Source: CAIWHR01 sp963734575
Lineage (GTDB): Bacteria; Pseudomonadota; Gammaproteobacteria; Burkholderiales; Casimicrobiaceae
Direction of reading: 5' to 3'
DNA length: 64,000 nt
NCBI GenBank assembly: GCA_963734575.1
Contig: CAVTHT010000016.1
Location: forward strand, 224,144-288,143
Part shown: piece by piece, positions 18,276 through 27,046 of the stretch
Position numbering within the stretch: position 1 is the stretch's first letter
Layout: each line of letters opens with the position of its first letter
Made by a program: the position numbers and the translations under genes
The notes under the pieces: model-generated
Database searches by the model: none
Told to the model about the DNA's origin: nothing
Seen by the model: the letters and a program-made list of their open reading frames with translations, nothing else

Positions 18276-18486
18276 TTAGTCATCGGCAGTGTTCCATGCC
18301 GTACTGACGGCGCAATCTCGATTGCACCGCGGGCCATGGAATCGCGCGGCCAGACGGGCTGTTAGCGCGTTGTCCGCGTGCCGGCGCACGTACGTTCCAC
18401 ATGCGACGCTCCGGCGGTACGGCAACTCACGATGGTCGCCGCCGCGGCTTACTGCTTTATCGCCCTAACGTCCTGGAGGGCTGACC

Positions 18487-19641
18487 ATGGTCGACGGAAC
18501 GCAATCCCCCGTACTCCTGCAAACCAAGCGCGCCGGGCATGCCCGATGGTTTCCGGTGGTTCTCGCCGTGGTGCTCGTCGGCCTGGCAAACCCGGCAGCG
18601 GCAACGCTCTTCGGCACGGCCAACCTCGTAACCAACGATCCGACAGCCAACCCGGGCCAGATCACCGATGCGAGTCTCGTCAACGCGTGGGGCATCTCGC
18701 ACAGCCCCACATCGCCGTTCTGGGTCTCCGACAACGGTACCGGAGTCTCGACGCTCTATCGCGTCGACCCGGCGACGAACGCGACGACCAAGGTCGGGCT
18801 GGAGGTCAAGATACCGGGCGCCGGCAACGTGACAGGGCAGGCGTTCAGCAACGTTGCGGGAAGCTTCAACGGCGACGCATTCCTCTTCGTCAGCGAAGAC
18901 GGCACCATCTCCGGTTGGCGCGGTGCATTAGGTACGAACGCGGAAGTGCTCCAAATCGGCTCGGCCGACAACGCTTACAAAGGCACGGCGCAAGCGGTCG
19001 TCGGCGGCTTCGCCTACCTGTATTCCGCCGACTTCAAGGGTGGGACGATCGATGTCTTAAAAGGCGCCGCCGCCGCGCCCGACCTGACCGGAAACTTCGT
19101 CGATCCCAATCTGCCATCAGGGTTCGCCCCGTTCGGCATCGCCAACCTCGCCGGCGAGCTCTACGTCACTTACGCAAAGCAGGGGCCGACGGGCGATGAC
19201 GAGGCCGGACCGGGCAATGGTTTCGTCAACGTATTCGATCTGGAGGGCAACTGGCTGCGCCGCGTCGCCACGGGTGGCTCGCTGAATTCGCCATGGGGCC
19301 TCGCGATCGCGCCTACTTCCTTCGGATCGTTCGCGGGCGACCTCCTGGTCGGCAACTTTGGTGATGGCACGATCAGCGCCTTCGATCCGCTCGCCGGCAC
19401 CTTTTTCGGTCAGCTGCTCGACATCGCCAACACGCCGCTGAAGATCGACGGACTGTGGGGCCTGATCACGGGCAACGACGGCGGTGCCGGCAGTTCGCAG
19501 AGGATCTTCTTCTCCGCGGGCCCGTCCGATGAGTCGCAGGGCCTATTCGGCGTGATCGCCGCAGTGCCCGAGCCCACGACCCTTGCGCTGCTCGGCATCG
19601 GCCTCGCCGGCTTCCTGCGGTCGCGGCGATTGCTCCACTGA
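18487..19641 (+). CDS. PEP-CTERM protein of the TIGR03118 family
   Basis: The 384-residue protein has a signal peptide (FPVVLAVVLVGLANPAAA) and a repetitive beta-propeller-like body with NAWGISHSPTSPFWVSDNG and SPWGLAIAPTSFGSFAGDLLVGNF. It closes with a PEP-CTERM sorting tail: VPEPTTLALLGIGLAGF followed by the basic end LRSRRLLH. Such proteins are exported by Sec, cleaved by an exosortase at the PEP motif, and placed at the surface or in the exopolysaccharide matrix. The body matches the family called TIGR03118 from memory. GGAGGG sits 7 bases before the ATG. No exosortase gene is in this window. Confidence 0.85.
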   Translation: MVDGTQSPVLLQTKRAGHARWFPVVLAVVLVGLANPAAATLFGTANLVTNDPTANPGQITDASLVNAWGISHSPTSPFWVSDNGTGVSTLYRVDPATNATTKVGLEVKIPGAGNVTGQAFSNVAGSFNGDAFLFVSEDGTISGWRGALGTNAEVLQIGSADNAYKGTAQAVVGGFAYLYSADFKGGTIDVLKGAAAAPDLTGNFVDPNLPSGFAPFGIANLAGELYVTYAKQGPTGDDEAGPGNGFVNVFDLEGNWLRRVATGGSLNSPWGLAIAPTSFGSFAGDLLVGNFGDGTISAFDPLAGTFFGQLLDIANTPLKIDGLWGLITGNDGGAGSSQRIFFSAGPSDESQGLFGVIAAVPEPTTLALLGIGLAGFLRSRRLLH

Positions 19642-19661
19642 GACGCAGCCACACCCTTGCC

Positions 19662-19690
19662 AACCCCGCCGCCATGGCGGGGTTTTCGTT
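19662..19690 (+). terminator. Rho-independent terminator after the PEP-CTERM gene
   Basis: AACCCCGCC pairs with GGCGGGGTT around a 5-base loop, followed by TTCGTTTT. It begins 21 bases after the stop codon. This is a good intrinsic terminator and the clearest in the window. Confidence 0.8.
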
Positions 19691-19976
19691 TTCGCACCGC
19701 ACTGCGTGTTCCACGCCATGGTCGTGGGCGTGGCGCAGTCTCGCTCGTTGCGGTCTGGGAGCGGCAACGACACCGACCACGCACGAATGCGTCACGCTCT
19801 CGTCGTGCCGGGCGCCACACTCGTCATGCAGGATCTCTGCGATAGCGCAAAGCAGCGCGCGCAAAGCAGGAGCAGGATTGCCGCTGCGTAACGCCGGCTG
19901 CATGCATCCCGATGCGGCGAACATTGGCGTCGCACTTCGACTGCCGCTGCCGTCGCACCTTCAGCACCAGAGACTC

Positions 19977-21104
19977 ATGCGAACGCTCGCTCGTTGCCGC
20001 AACGCACTGCCCGTGTTCTGGCGCCATCTCCGCATTTTCTGCGGCGCTTTGCCGCTGGCGGCATGCCTTGGCAGCGGAGACGAAACGCGGAGTCAACCGG
20101 CTACGTTGATCGACCTTGGCTTCCTCGCGGGCTATGCAGCGAGCCAGGCGAGCGCGATGTCCTCCGATGGCACCGTCGTCGTAGGAACGGCGACCACCGC
20201 AGCGGGTAATCGGCAGGCATTCCGCTGGACCGCACAACGGGGAATGGTCGGTCTCGGATTCCTGCCCGATGGCGGTTCGAGCATCGCGACGGCAGTCTCC
20301 GCCGATGGCGGCGTCGTGATCGGCAATGGCGACGCGACGAGCAGCGGCGCGCCGACACCGGCCGCAGCGTTTCGCTGGACTGCTGAACACGGCATGCAGC
20401 GCATCGACGCGCTGCCCGGCTCCTATCTCTGCTCGGCAGGCGGCGTATCCGGGGACGGGTCGGTGGTCGTCGGCACGTGCCTCCAGTTCAACAATACGGC
20501 GTTTCGCTGGACAGCCGATGCCGGCTCGACATCGCTCGGGCGTTTCGGTGGCGGCAGCGACCAGCAGAGCACGGCCGTCGCGATTGCAAGGGATGCGTCC
20601 ATCATCGCCGGCGCCGGCCATCCGGTGCTGACCGGTGCGGTGATGTGGAGCGCCAGCGGCACTGCGACGATCCTCGGCAAATTGCCCGGTGACGCGACCG
20701 GGACTGCGACGGCGGTCGCGGCCGACGGATCGGTCATCGTCGGCGTCTCGACCGATGCCGCAGGCACGGCACATGCATTTCGCTGGACGTCGCAAACCGG
20801 AATGGTCGCGCTCGGCAACGCGGGCGACGGCCTTCCCTCAAGCATCGGCGCCGCGGTCTCGAGCAGCGGGCGCGTCGTGGTCGGGTGGGCGCCTGCTGCG
20901 AGCGGCGACGTCGCTCTGATCTGGGATGCGGACCACGGGATGCGCACGCTCGACGCCGCCCTCGCGGCCGATTACGACACGCGTTTCAGCGGCTGGGTGC
21001 TGAGCCGTGCCACGGCAATCTCGGAGGATGCCCGCACGATCGCAGGCTACGGAATCGATCCGCAGGGGCAGACACGCGCCTGGATCGTGCGACTGGCGGA
21101 GTAG
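19977..21104 (+). CDS. HAF-repeat lipoprotein
   Basis: The 375-residue product starts at ATG 19977 with basic residues, then a hydrophobic stretch ending in LPLAAC, a lipobox. It is likely lipidated at that Cys and exported. The rest is a series of about seven repeats of roughly 45 residues with the pattern ATAVSADG-x-VVVG followed by AFRWT-x-x-GM-x-x-LG. Examples are SAMSSDGTVVVGTATTAAG and TAVAADGSVIVGVSTDAAG. This is the HAF repeat seen in extracellular proteins, likely a beta-propeller. The long in-frame start at 19674 is rejected because it adds Arg/Cys/Ser-rich residues and overlaps the terminator. The ligand is unknown. Confidence 0.75.
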   Translation: MRTLARCRNALPVFWRHLRIFCGALPLAACLGSGDETRSQPATLIDLGFLAGYAASQASAMSSDGTVVVGTATTAAGNRQAFRWTAQRGMVGLGFLPDGGSSIATAVSADGGVVIGNGDATSSGAPTPAAAFRWTAEHGMQRIDALPGSYLCSAGGVSGDGSVVVGTCLQFNNTAFRWTADAGSTSLGRFGGGSDQQSTAVAIARDASIIAGAGHPVLTGAVMWSASGTATILGKLPGDATGTATAVAADGSVIVGVSTDAAGTAHAFRWTSQTGMVALGNAGDGLPSSIGAAVSSSGRVVVGWAPAASGDVALIWDADHGMRTLDAALAADYDTRFSGWVLSRATAISEDARTIAGYGIDPQGQTRAWIVRLAE

Positions 21105-21128
21105 CGGTCCGCCGGCGCGGACGCCGGA

Positions 21129-21554
21129 TCAGTATTCCTCGCCGCCGCGCTGGGCCAGCTCGGCGCGCAGCTCGTAGAAGTCATCGTCCAGCGCGTCGCG
21201 CGCGGACACGATTCCGAGCGGCCGGCCGTTCTCGACGACGGGCAGATGCCGGAATCCACCCTCGTGCATCATCCGCAGCGCGTGCACGAACGGCTTGTCG
21301 GGATGAATGGTCTGCGGCTGCGGGGTCATCACGGTCCCCAGCCGCGTGTCCTTGGGGTCGCGCCCCGCTGCGACGACGCGAAAGACGACGTCGCGCTCGG
21401 TCACGATGCCGACGAGGTGACCCTCCTCGAGCACGAGGAGCGCACCCTTGCCCTGGGTCTTCATCCGAACCGACGCCTCGAGCACCGTTGCGGTGCGTGC
21501 GGCCGTGATAGGCGCCTGGCCGGCAACCACCGAGCGTACCGATCGGATCGACAT
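21129..21554 (-). CDS. CBS-domain protein (two CBS motifs)
   Basis: The 141-residue protein consists of two CBS motifs. The first is around ALLVLEEGHLVGIVTERDVVFRVV, here cited only as its LVGIVTERD core. The second has GGFRHLPVVENGRPLGIVSA with RDALDDDF. Such paired domains bind adenine nucleotides and act as energy or redox sensors. A longer open frame to 21611 exists, but ATG 21554 has AGGGGAAGG before it and begins MSIRSV, the common start. The gene is convergent with the HAF lipoprotein, with 24 bases between the stops. Confidence 0.85.
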   Translation of the reverse strand: MSIRSVRSVVAGQAPITAARTATVLEASVRMKTQGKGALLVLEEGHLVGIVTERDVVFRVVAAGRDPKDTRLGTVMTPQPQTIHPDKPFVHALRMMHEGGFRHLPVVENGRPLGIVSARDALDDDFYELRAELAQRGGEEY

Positions 21555-21749
21555 GCGCCTTCCCCTGACGATGGACGCATCATTGAGCGCTCGCCGGTAC
21601 GTCGAAGTCAAGATTCGCCGGTGGGCCCGATGCGCACCCGGCCACCCATCGGCTTTTCTGCCAGACTAGTGCGCGCCCCCTCGCAGGCGGCAAGCGCGTC
21701 GGGCGCGGCGCCGTGGCCGGCGCCAACGTAACCCGGAGGGAGAACGCCG

Positions 21750-22205
21750 ATGAAGAATTGCAACGCATTGCGACGCACTTCAATGGTCGCGCTGGCCAGC
21801 GTGCTTCTGGTGTTGTCGTGGAGCGTGACCGCCCAGGACAAGCCCTATACCGAAGGCTCGGTGTGGTCGGTCACCATGATTCGTGTGAAGCCGGGAATGT
21901 TCGACGTGTATATGCGCGACATTCTCCCTGTCCGAAAGGCGATCGGTGAGGAGGCGAAGAAGCAGGGGCTGGTGCTGTCCTCGCACATCCTGGCAGGTAA
22001 TTCGTCAGGCAGGGACGACTTCGACCTGATGTTCCTGGACGAGTACAAGAACTGGGCAGCGTTCGATGGCCTGAGCACGAAGTACGAAGCGATCGAGCGG
22101 AAGATCGTCGGCCCCGAAGACAAACAGATCCAGATGATGACGAAGCGTGTCGACATGCGGGAGATCGTCGGCGAGAAGACGATGCAGGAAGTCGTGACGA
22201 AGTAG
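21750..22205 (+). CDS. Secreted protein of unknown function, dimeric alpha-beta-barrel-like
   Basis: The 151-residue protein has a signal peptide (MVALASVLLVLSWSVTAQ). The mature part begins DKPYTEGSVWSVTMIRVKPG and continues FDVYMRDILPVRKAIGEEAKKQG. The pattern of a beta-strand, a helix with PVR, then HILAGNSSGRDDFDLMFLDEY resembles the ferredoxin-like dimeric alpha-beta-barrel fold of EthD/antibiotic-monooxygenase-type proteins. I do not recognise the precise family. GGAGGGAG lies 8 bases before the ATG at 21750. It is likely periplasmic. It stands alone and is followed by a strong hairpin. Confidence 0.7.
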   Translation: MKNCNALRRTSMVALASVLLVLSWSVTAQDKPYTEGSVWSVTMIRVKPGMFDVYMRDILPVRKAIGEEAKKQGLVLSSHILAGNSSGRDDFDLMFLDEYKNWAAFDGLSTKYEAIERKIVGPEDKQIQMMTKRVDMREIVGEKTMQEVVTK

Positions 22206-22212
22206 CGGCTCG

Positions 22213-22242
22213 GCGGCGGCCCGCGCGCGAGCGGGCCGCCGC
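22213..22242 (+). terminator. Strong hairpin after the 21750-22205 gene
   Basis: A perfect 12-base stem GCGGCGGCCCGC/GCGGGCCGCCGC with a 6-base loop starts 7 bases after the stop. There is no T run, but the structure is very stable. Confidence 0.6.
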
Positions 22243-22377
22243 GATGTCGTCGATCGATAGACGAGGGCGTCGTCCGTGCGGAGCCGCATCAGGCTACACC
22301 GCCTCGCGGATCGTCGTCGCTCATTCCCCGCGCGATAGCATCGCACGCAGCATCGGGCTCATCTTCGGAGGCTGGCA

Positions 22378-24516
22378 ATGAACGGATCGGAGTTTCGCGT
22401 GTGGCCGGGCGAGCCTTATCCCCTCGGCGCAACGTGGGACGGTTCGGGCACCAATTTTTCGCTCTTCTCTGCCCACGGCGAGAAGGTGGAGCTTTGCCTC
22501 TTCGATGCGGACGGCAAGACGGAGCTGGCGCGCATCGCGCTGCCCGAATATACGAACGAGGTCTGGCATGGCTACCTGCCCGATGTGCGACCGGGCCAGT
22601 TGTACGGATACCGCGTGTACGGCCCCTACCAGCCGGAAGCGGGCCACCGTTTCAACCATCACAAGCTGCTGATCGATCCGTATGCGAAGGCATTGTTCGG
22701 TGCGATCGAATGGAACGATGCGCTGTTCGGGTATCGCATCGACGATCCGCTGGCCGACCTGTCGTTCGACGAGAGGGACAGCGCGCCCTTCATCTACAAG
22801 TCCCAGGTCGTGGACCCGGCGTTCACGTGGGGGAGGCGAGCGGAGCCGCTGCACTGGCACCGGACCATCGTGTACGAAACGTCGGTGCGCGGATTCACCA
22901 TGCGTCGTCCCGACGTGCCGGAACCCGCACGGGGCACCTTCGCCGGCATGAGCGCCCCGGGCGTCATCGAATATTTGCAGAAGCTGGGCGTAACGGCAGT
23001 CGAGCTGCTGCCGGTTCACGCGTTCGTGCACGATCGCCATCTCGTCGAGCGCGGACTGCGCAATTACTGGGGATACAACACTCTCGGGTTCTTCGCGCCG
23101 CATCCGGACTATCTCGGCAAGGGCGGACTCGGCGACTTCAAGTCGTTCGTCCAGCAGATGCACGACGCGTGCATCGAAGTGATCCTGGACGTCGTTTACA
23201 ACCACACCGCGGAGGGCAACCAGATGGGCCCGACGCTCTCCGCCCGCGGCATCGACAACAAGTCCTACTATGCATTGGTGCAGGGAAACGAGCGCTACTA
23301 CGACGACGTGACCGGCACGGGGAACACGCTCGAGCTGAGGCATCGGGACGTCCTGCGCATGGTGATGGATTCACTGCGCTACTGGGTCCAGGACATGGGC
23401 GTGGACGGATTCCGGTTCGATCTCGCCACCACGCTCGCCCGCGTCAACGGCGAGTACACGGAGCATGCCGGGTTCCTCGACGCGATCGCCCAGGATCCGT
23501 TGCTCTCGACCGTCAAGACCATCGCGGAACCGTGGGACGTCGGGAAGGATGGCTACCAGGTGGGTCGCTTCCCCCCGGGCTGGGCGGAATGGAACGATCA
23601 GTACCGCGACACCGTGCGCAAGTTCTGGAAGGGCGACGAGGGACAACTTCCCGCTCTGGCCTCGCGTCTCGCGGGTTCGGCGGACATCTACAACACGCGC
23701 GGGCGCAAGGCGTGGGCCGGCGTGAATTTCATCACCGCGCACGATGGCTTCACGCTGCGCGACCTGGTCTCGTACAACGGCAAGCACAACGAGGCCAACA
23801 AGGAAGACAACCGGGACGGTTCCGACAACAACAACAGCTGGAACTGCGGCGCGGAGGGTCCCACCGACGATGCGGCCGTGCAGCGTCTGCGCCGCCAGCA
23901 GATGCGCAACTTCCTTGCGACGCTGTTGCTCTCGGAGGGGACACCCATGTTGCTGGGCGGCGACGAATTCGGCAGGACGCAAGGTGGCAACAACAACGCG
24001 TACTGCCAGGACAACGAGATCAGCTGGCTGGACTGGGAGCTCGATGACGAAGGCAAGGCGCTGGTCGAGTTCACGCGACGCGTGATCGCATTGCGTACGG
24101 ACCACATCGTGTTTCATCGCAACCGGTTCTTCCGCGGCCAGGTCATTCCCGGCACCGAGGTGAAGGACATCGTCTGGCTGCGGCCGGACGGCCTGGAGAT
24201 GACCGAGGAGAACTGGGCCGAGACGCACGCCAAGGCGCTGGGTGTGCGGATCTCCGGCGAGGCCGGCCTGATGCACCTTACGGCTCGCGGCAACCGCGAG
24301 ACCGACGACACGTTCGTGCTGTTCATGAACGCGGCGGAAAACGACCTGTCGTTCCAGTTGCCGAAGGACGCCCCCGGAGGAGAGTGGCAGGTGCTGATCG
24401 ATACGAGTGACGAAAGCGACGAGCCCACCGGCCCGGTACGCGCTTCGGGTTCCGAAACCGTGGTGAAGGCGCATTCGTTGCAGCTTCTGACGTCGGTGAA
24501 GGCCCCAACGAGCTGA
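22378..24516 (+). CDS. glgX: Glycogen debranching enzyme GlgX
   Basis: GlgX hydrolyses alpha-1,6 branches of limit dextrin during glycogen breakdown in the cytosol. The 712-residue product has an N-terminal CBM48-type domain (GEPYPLGATWDGSGTNFSLF). A GH13 barrel follows. Its catalytic residues are visible: nucleophile D348 in DGFRFDLA, acid E384 in IAEPWD, and D456 in TAHDGF. YNHTAEGN gives conserved region I. GGDEFGRTQGGNNNAYCQDN is the typical GlgX segment after the active site. Length matches the family (about 660-720). GGAGG precedes the ATG. No other glycogen gene is nearby, which is unusual, since glgX often sits with glgA/B/C/P. Confidence 0.93.
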   Translation: MNGSEFRVWPGEPYPLGATWDGSGTNFSLFSAHGEKVELCLFDADGKTELARIALPEYTNEVWHGYLPDVRPGQLYGYRVYGPYQPEAGHRFNHHKLLIDPYAKALFGAIEWNDALFGYRIDDPLADLSFDERDSAPFIYKSQVVDPAFTWGRRAEPLHWHRTIVYETSVRGFTMRRPDVPEPARGTFAGMSAPGVIEYLQKLGVTAVELLPVHAFVHDRHLVERGLRNYWGYNTLGFFAPHPDYLGKGGLGDFKSFVQQMHDACIEVILDVVYNHTAEGNQMGPTLSARGIDNKSYYALVQGNERYYDDVTGTGNTLELRHRDVLRMVMDSLRYWVQDMGVDGFRFDLATTLARVNGEYTEHAGFLDAIAQDPLLSTVKTIAEPWDVGKDGYQVGRFPPGWAEWNDQYRDTVRKFWKGDEGQLPALASRLAGSADIYNTRGRKAWAGVNFITAHDGFTLRDLVSYNGKHNEANKEDNRDGSDNNNSWNCGAEGPTDDAAVQRLRRQQMRNFLATLLLSEGTPMLLGGDEFGRTQGGNNNAYCQDNEISWLDWELDDEGKALVEFTRRVIALRTDHIVFHRNRFFRGQVIPGTEVKDIVWLRPDGLEMTEENWAETHAKALGVRISGEAGLMHLTARGNRETDDTFVLFMNAAENDLSFQLPKDAPGGEWQVLIDTSDESDEPTGPVRASGSETVVKAHSLQLLTSVKAPTS

Positions 24517-24740
24517 GTCGCAGGACACCGGCGCGCGAAGCTTGTCTCGCCTGCGCGATCGTGACAACGAGGGTTGCAGAGATCGGCCACAGACCGGAGC
24601 GCGTGCGGCCGCGACGGCAGGTTGCGATCGGATCGCCGCCGCCGATCCGGCGTAGACTCCGCCGAGGCCTCCCGGCGCGGCACTCCGTCGGGCGTGCCAT
24701 CCGCTCAGCCGGGTGCCGCAAGCGATAGGGGTGACCCAAC

Positions 24741-25058
24741 ATGGCGAGATACCTGTTCGAAGCCAGATATACGACGGAAGGCACGAAGGGTCTGCTGCAC
24801 GAGGGCGGTACGGGCCGGCGTGCCGCGATCGAGAAGATGTTCCGCGGCCTCGGTGGCGAACTGCTCGATCTCTACTATGCGTTCGGGGACGTCGATGTCT
24901 ACGTCATCGCGGAGCTTCCCGACAACGTCTCCGCCGCCGCTGCAGCGCTGGCTGTCAATCATGGCGGCGGGGCAACCACCAAGACGGTCGTGCTGATGAC
25001 GATCGACGAGGTGGACAAGGCGTGCCACAAGACGGTGTCGTACCGCCCACCCGCCTGA
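24741..25058 (+). CDS. GYD-domain protein
   Basis: The 105-residue product has the GYD-domain pattern. It starts YLFEARYTTEGTKGLLHEGG, then RRAAIEKMFRGLGGELLDLYYAFGDVDVYVI, quoted here only to show GELLDLYYAFGD, where the family name motif G-Y/D sits. It ends with LMTIDEVDKACHK. It is a small ferredoxin-like, probably dimeric, cytosolic protein of unknown function. ATG 24741 follows TAGGGGTGACCCAAC, and the start gives the standard family length. It stands 224 bases after glgX, likely as its own unit. Confidence 0.8.
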   Translation: MARYLFEARYTTEGTKGLLHEGGTGRRAAIEKMFRGLGGELLDLYYAFGDVDVYVIAELPDNVSAAAAALAVNHGGGATTKTVVLMTIDEVDKACHKTVSYRPPA

Positions 25059-25304
25059 CGCTTGACGGGCGCGGGACTCGCGCCGGCAAATCACCTCGCG
25101 CGCAGTGCCGCAACGGCACCGCGCGCGAGGTTCGTGTCGGCGAGCTCCGGCGAGCGGATTCGCGCTCGCCCAGTCGTAGAGAGGCTTTGCAGGCCAGGTG
25201 CCCATCCGTCGCGAGCCCTTCACGCGTTAGCTTTTGAGCGGCTCGTACGGCCAGGCGTAGGATTTTCTCCGCAGCACCAGAACAACCAACCGAAGGGGGA
25301 TGCC

Positions 25305-25919
25305 ATGAAACGCTCGCTTGCAATGCTCGGCCTCATCGTGAGTGCGTTGATGAGCGCTGGCTCGACCACCGCCATTGCCGGTAATTTCGAGTGCGAAGTG
25401 ACGGACGTCGTCGGGGACCTCAACGGTGCGCCAGGCCGTGGCTTCGACGGAGCGGCGTATCAGGACATCGTGGCGACCGGTGTCGCGCGCACTGGCGCGA
25501 CATTCGTTTTCACGATGGAAGTTGCGGAGCCCATTCCGGCAGCGCCGGAACTCAAGACGCCGCATGGGCTCCTGCTGTGGATGTGGGGCATGAACACCGA
25601 GCCTGGCGTGCCGCAGGGCTCGCCGCTCGGTCGTGGCGTGGCGGGGTTGCTCGACTTCTGGCTGCACCTCTCCTGGGACGGGGCGTCGTTCGGCGCGGTC
25701 GTGATCGATCGCAGGACGTCGACGACGACGCCGGTCGATTTCGCCGTCGACGGGACGTTCGTGACCTTGACGGTGCCGGCGGCGACCCTGGGTGATCCGC
25801 AGTCGTTCACGTGGGGGTCGTCCACGTGGATCTGGCCGACCCATCTCGGAACGACGGGCGCGCATCGCGTCGACGAGGCCCCCGACGTCGGGGGCTCGCC
25901 GTGTCCCGCATCGACGTAA
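25305..25919 (+). CDS. Secreted protein of unknown function
   Basis: The 204-residue protein has a signal peptide (MLGLIVSALMSAGSTTAIA, cleaved before GNFECEV). The mature part includes FECEVTDVVGDLNGAPGRGF and a beta-rich body with hydrophobic-Gly patterns and WMWGMNTEPGVPQG. Two cysteines (near the mature N-terminus and at SPCP close to the end) may form a disulfide. No enzyme motif is recognised. AAGGGGGA precedes the ATG at 25305. A GC-rich 18-base palindrome (25878-25895) lies within the last codons. Confidence 0.68.
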   Translation: MKRSLAMLGLIVSALMSAGSTTAIAGNFECEVTDVVGDLNGAPGRGFDGAAYQDIVATGVARTGATFVFTMEVAEPIPAAPELKTPHGLLLWMWGMNTEPGVPQGSPLGRGVAGLLDFWLHLSWDGASFGAVVIDRRTSTTTPVDFAVDGTFVTLTVPAATLGDPQSFTWGSSTWIWPTHLGTTGAHRVDEAPDVGGSPCPAST

Positions 25920-26023
25920 TCAGGTTGATCGGGGTAGCGAGCTCCGCGGCGAAGCGGGTCCAATGCACGGCCGCCGCGGACATCTCATCGATCTTCCGCT
26001 CGATCAGCGCGACACGAACGGGT

Positions 26024-26047
26024 CGGGACCTGTGTGTGCAGGTCCCG
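26024..26047. terminator. Hairpin between convergent genes
   Basis: CGGGACCTG pairs with CAGGTCCCG around a TGTGTG loop. It lies 12 bases beyond the stop of the minus-strand gene ending at 26059 and 105 bases after the plus-strand gene ending at 25919. It may serve both. Confidence 0.6.
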
Positions 26048-26058
26048 TGATTCGCCTG

Positions 26059-26920
26059 CTATCGAGCGATTTCGTCGCGCTTGACCGCCAATCCGGCTCG
26101 CCGGTCGCGCAGCATGCGATTCAGCGCGGCGATCTCTGCTTCGTCCGCGCCGAGATCGCTCAAGAGCTCGATGAGCATCGCGGCCCGGTCTTCGGTCGGG
26201 GCGATGGTGGATTGCTCAATGGAGTCGTGCAGCCGCGCCACCTGATCGGTCGCAACGGGCTGCAGCGCGTGGGAGGTCGTCCCTGACGCGTTGCCTCCTG
26301 CAGCATGCATATGGGCGATGTGTTCCACCTGCGTGGCGTATTTGGCCATGCCTATGGGGCGCCGCAGGACCGACGTGTCCGGCGGGATCTCGTTGTACGC
26401 GGTGCCGGTCGCGAGCTGCGGCGCGCTGTCCGAGGAGATCGCGAGGCCGCTTCCCGGTTGCTGCCGACGCCATTGTTCCTGATGGCGCGTACTGAGGAGC
26501 ACCGGCACCGCTGCCGAGGACTGCGGCACCATGGTGGACGGCGATCCTGAAGCGGCAACGACAGGCACGCGCAGCGTCACATACCCATCCACGTAAGGGG
26601 TCCACGCACGGCTTTGATAGGCCCACGGGCCCAGGTTCCAGCGCACCGCACGATTCGGTTCGATCCGCCACCGGTCGTAACAGTAGAAGCCGTCGCTGTC
26701 GCTTGTGGAATTCGCGCGAGAGAAATTGATACAGCATCGCGATGACGGATTCGCCGCTCTGTGAGCCGCCGAAGTAGTGATACGTGACGCGCGCCTCGAT
26801 GCCGAATTCGATCGGTATTGAGTCGAGATTGGTGATCTGAAGCTCGTACGCGGAGGTCCACCGGTCATCCATGGGCGTGAACGGGGCATTGAAACCGAGC
26901 GAGAAGTTAGACACGAGCAC
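26059..26920 (-). CDS. Protein of unknown function (one frame shift)
   Basis: The likely start is GTG at 26920: AGGAGG lies 5 bases before it, whereas the longer frame from 26950 needs a TTG without such a site. The N-terminal part reads SNFSLGFNAPFTPMDDRW, then TSAYELQITNLDSIPIEFG and RVTYHYFGGSQSGESVIAML, suggesting a beta-sandwich. Near 26700 the frame changes, and the continuation is DSDGFYCYDRWRIEPNRAV with several Trp and Tyr. The C-terminal 90 residues are helical, with TEDRAAMLIELLSDLGADEA. The length of 3n+1 fits one inserted base. No signal peptide is visible and the family is unknown. It lies just downstream of the patatin gene on the same strand. Confidence 0.6.
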
Positions 26921-27046
26921 GGCGTCCTCCTGTGCATCCGGGATGCGCAATCGATCGGATCGTCCGACCCCCGGCGATGGTCGGTCATCGTACGCTGCGC
27001 GAGGCCAAACTCCGAGAGGGCGCGCGATCGGGGCGATGCAGAATTG

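Noticed and set aside
18158..18487. A riboswitch (for example c-di-GMP type) in the PEP-CTERM leader
   Set aside because: The two hairpins there do not match the conserved core of any riboswitch I can recall.
19674..19976. N-terminal extension of the HAF lipoprotein
   Set aside because: It overlaps the terminator of the PEP-CTERM gene and would hide the lipoprotein signal that starts at 19977.
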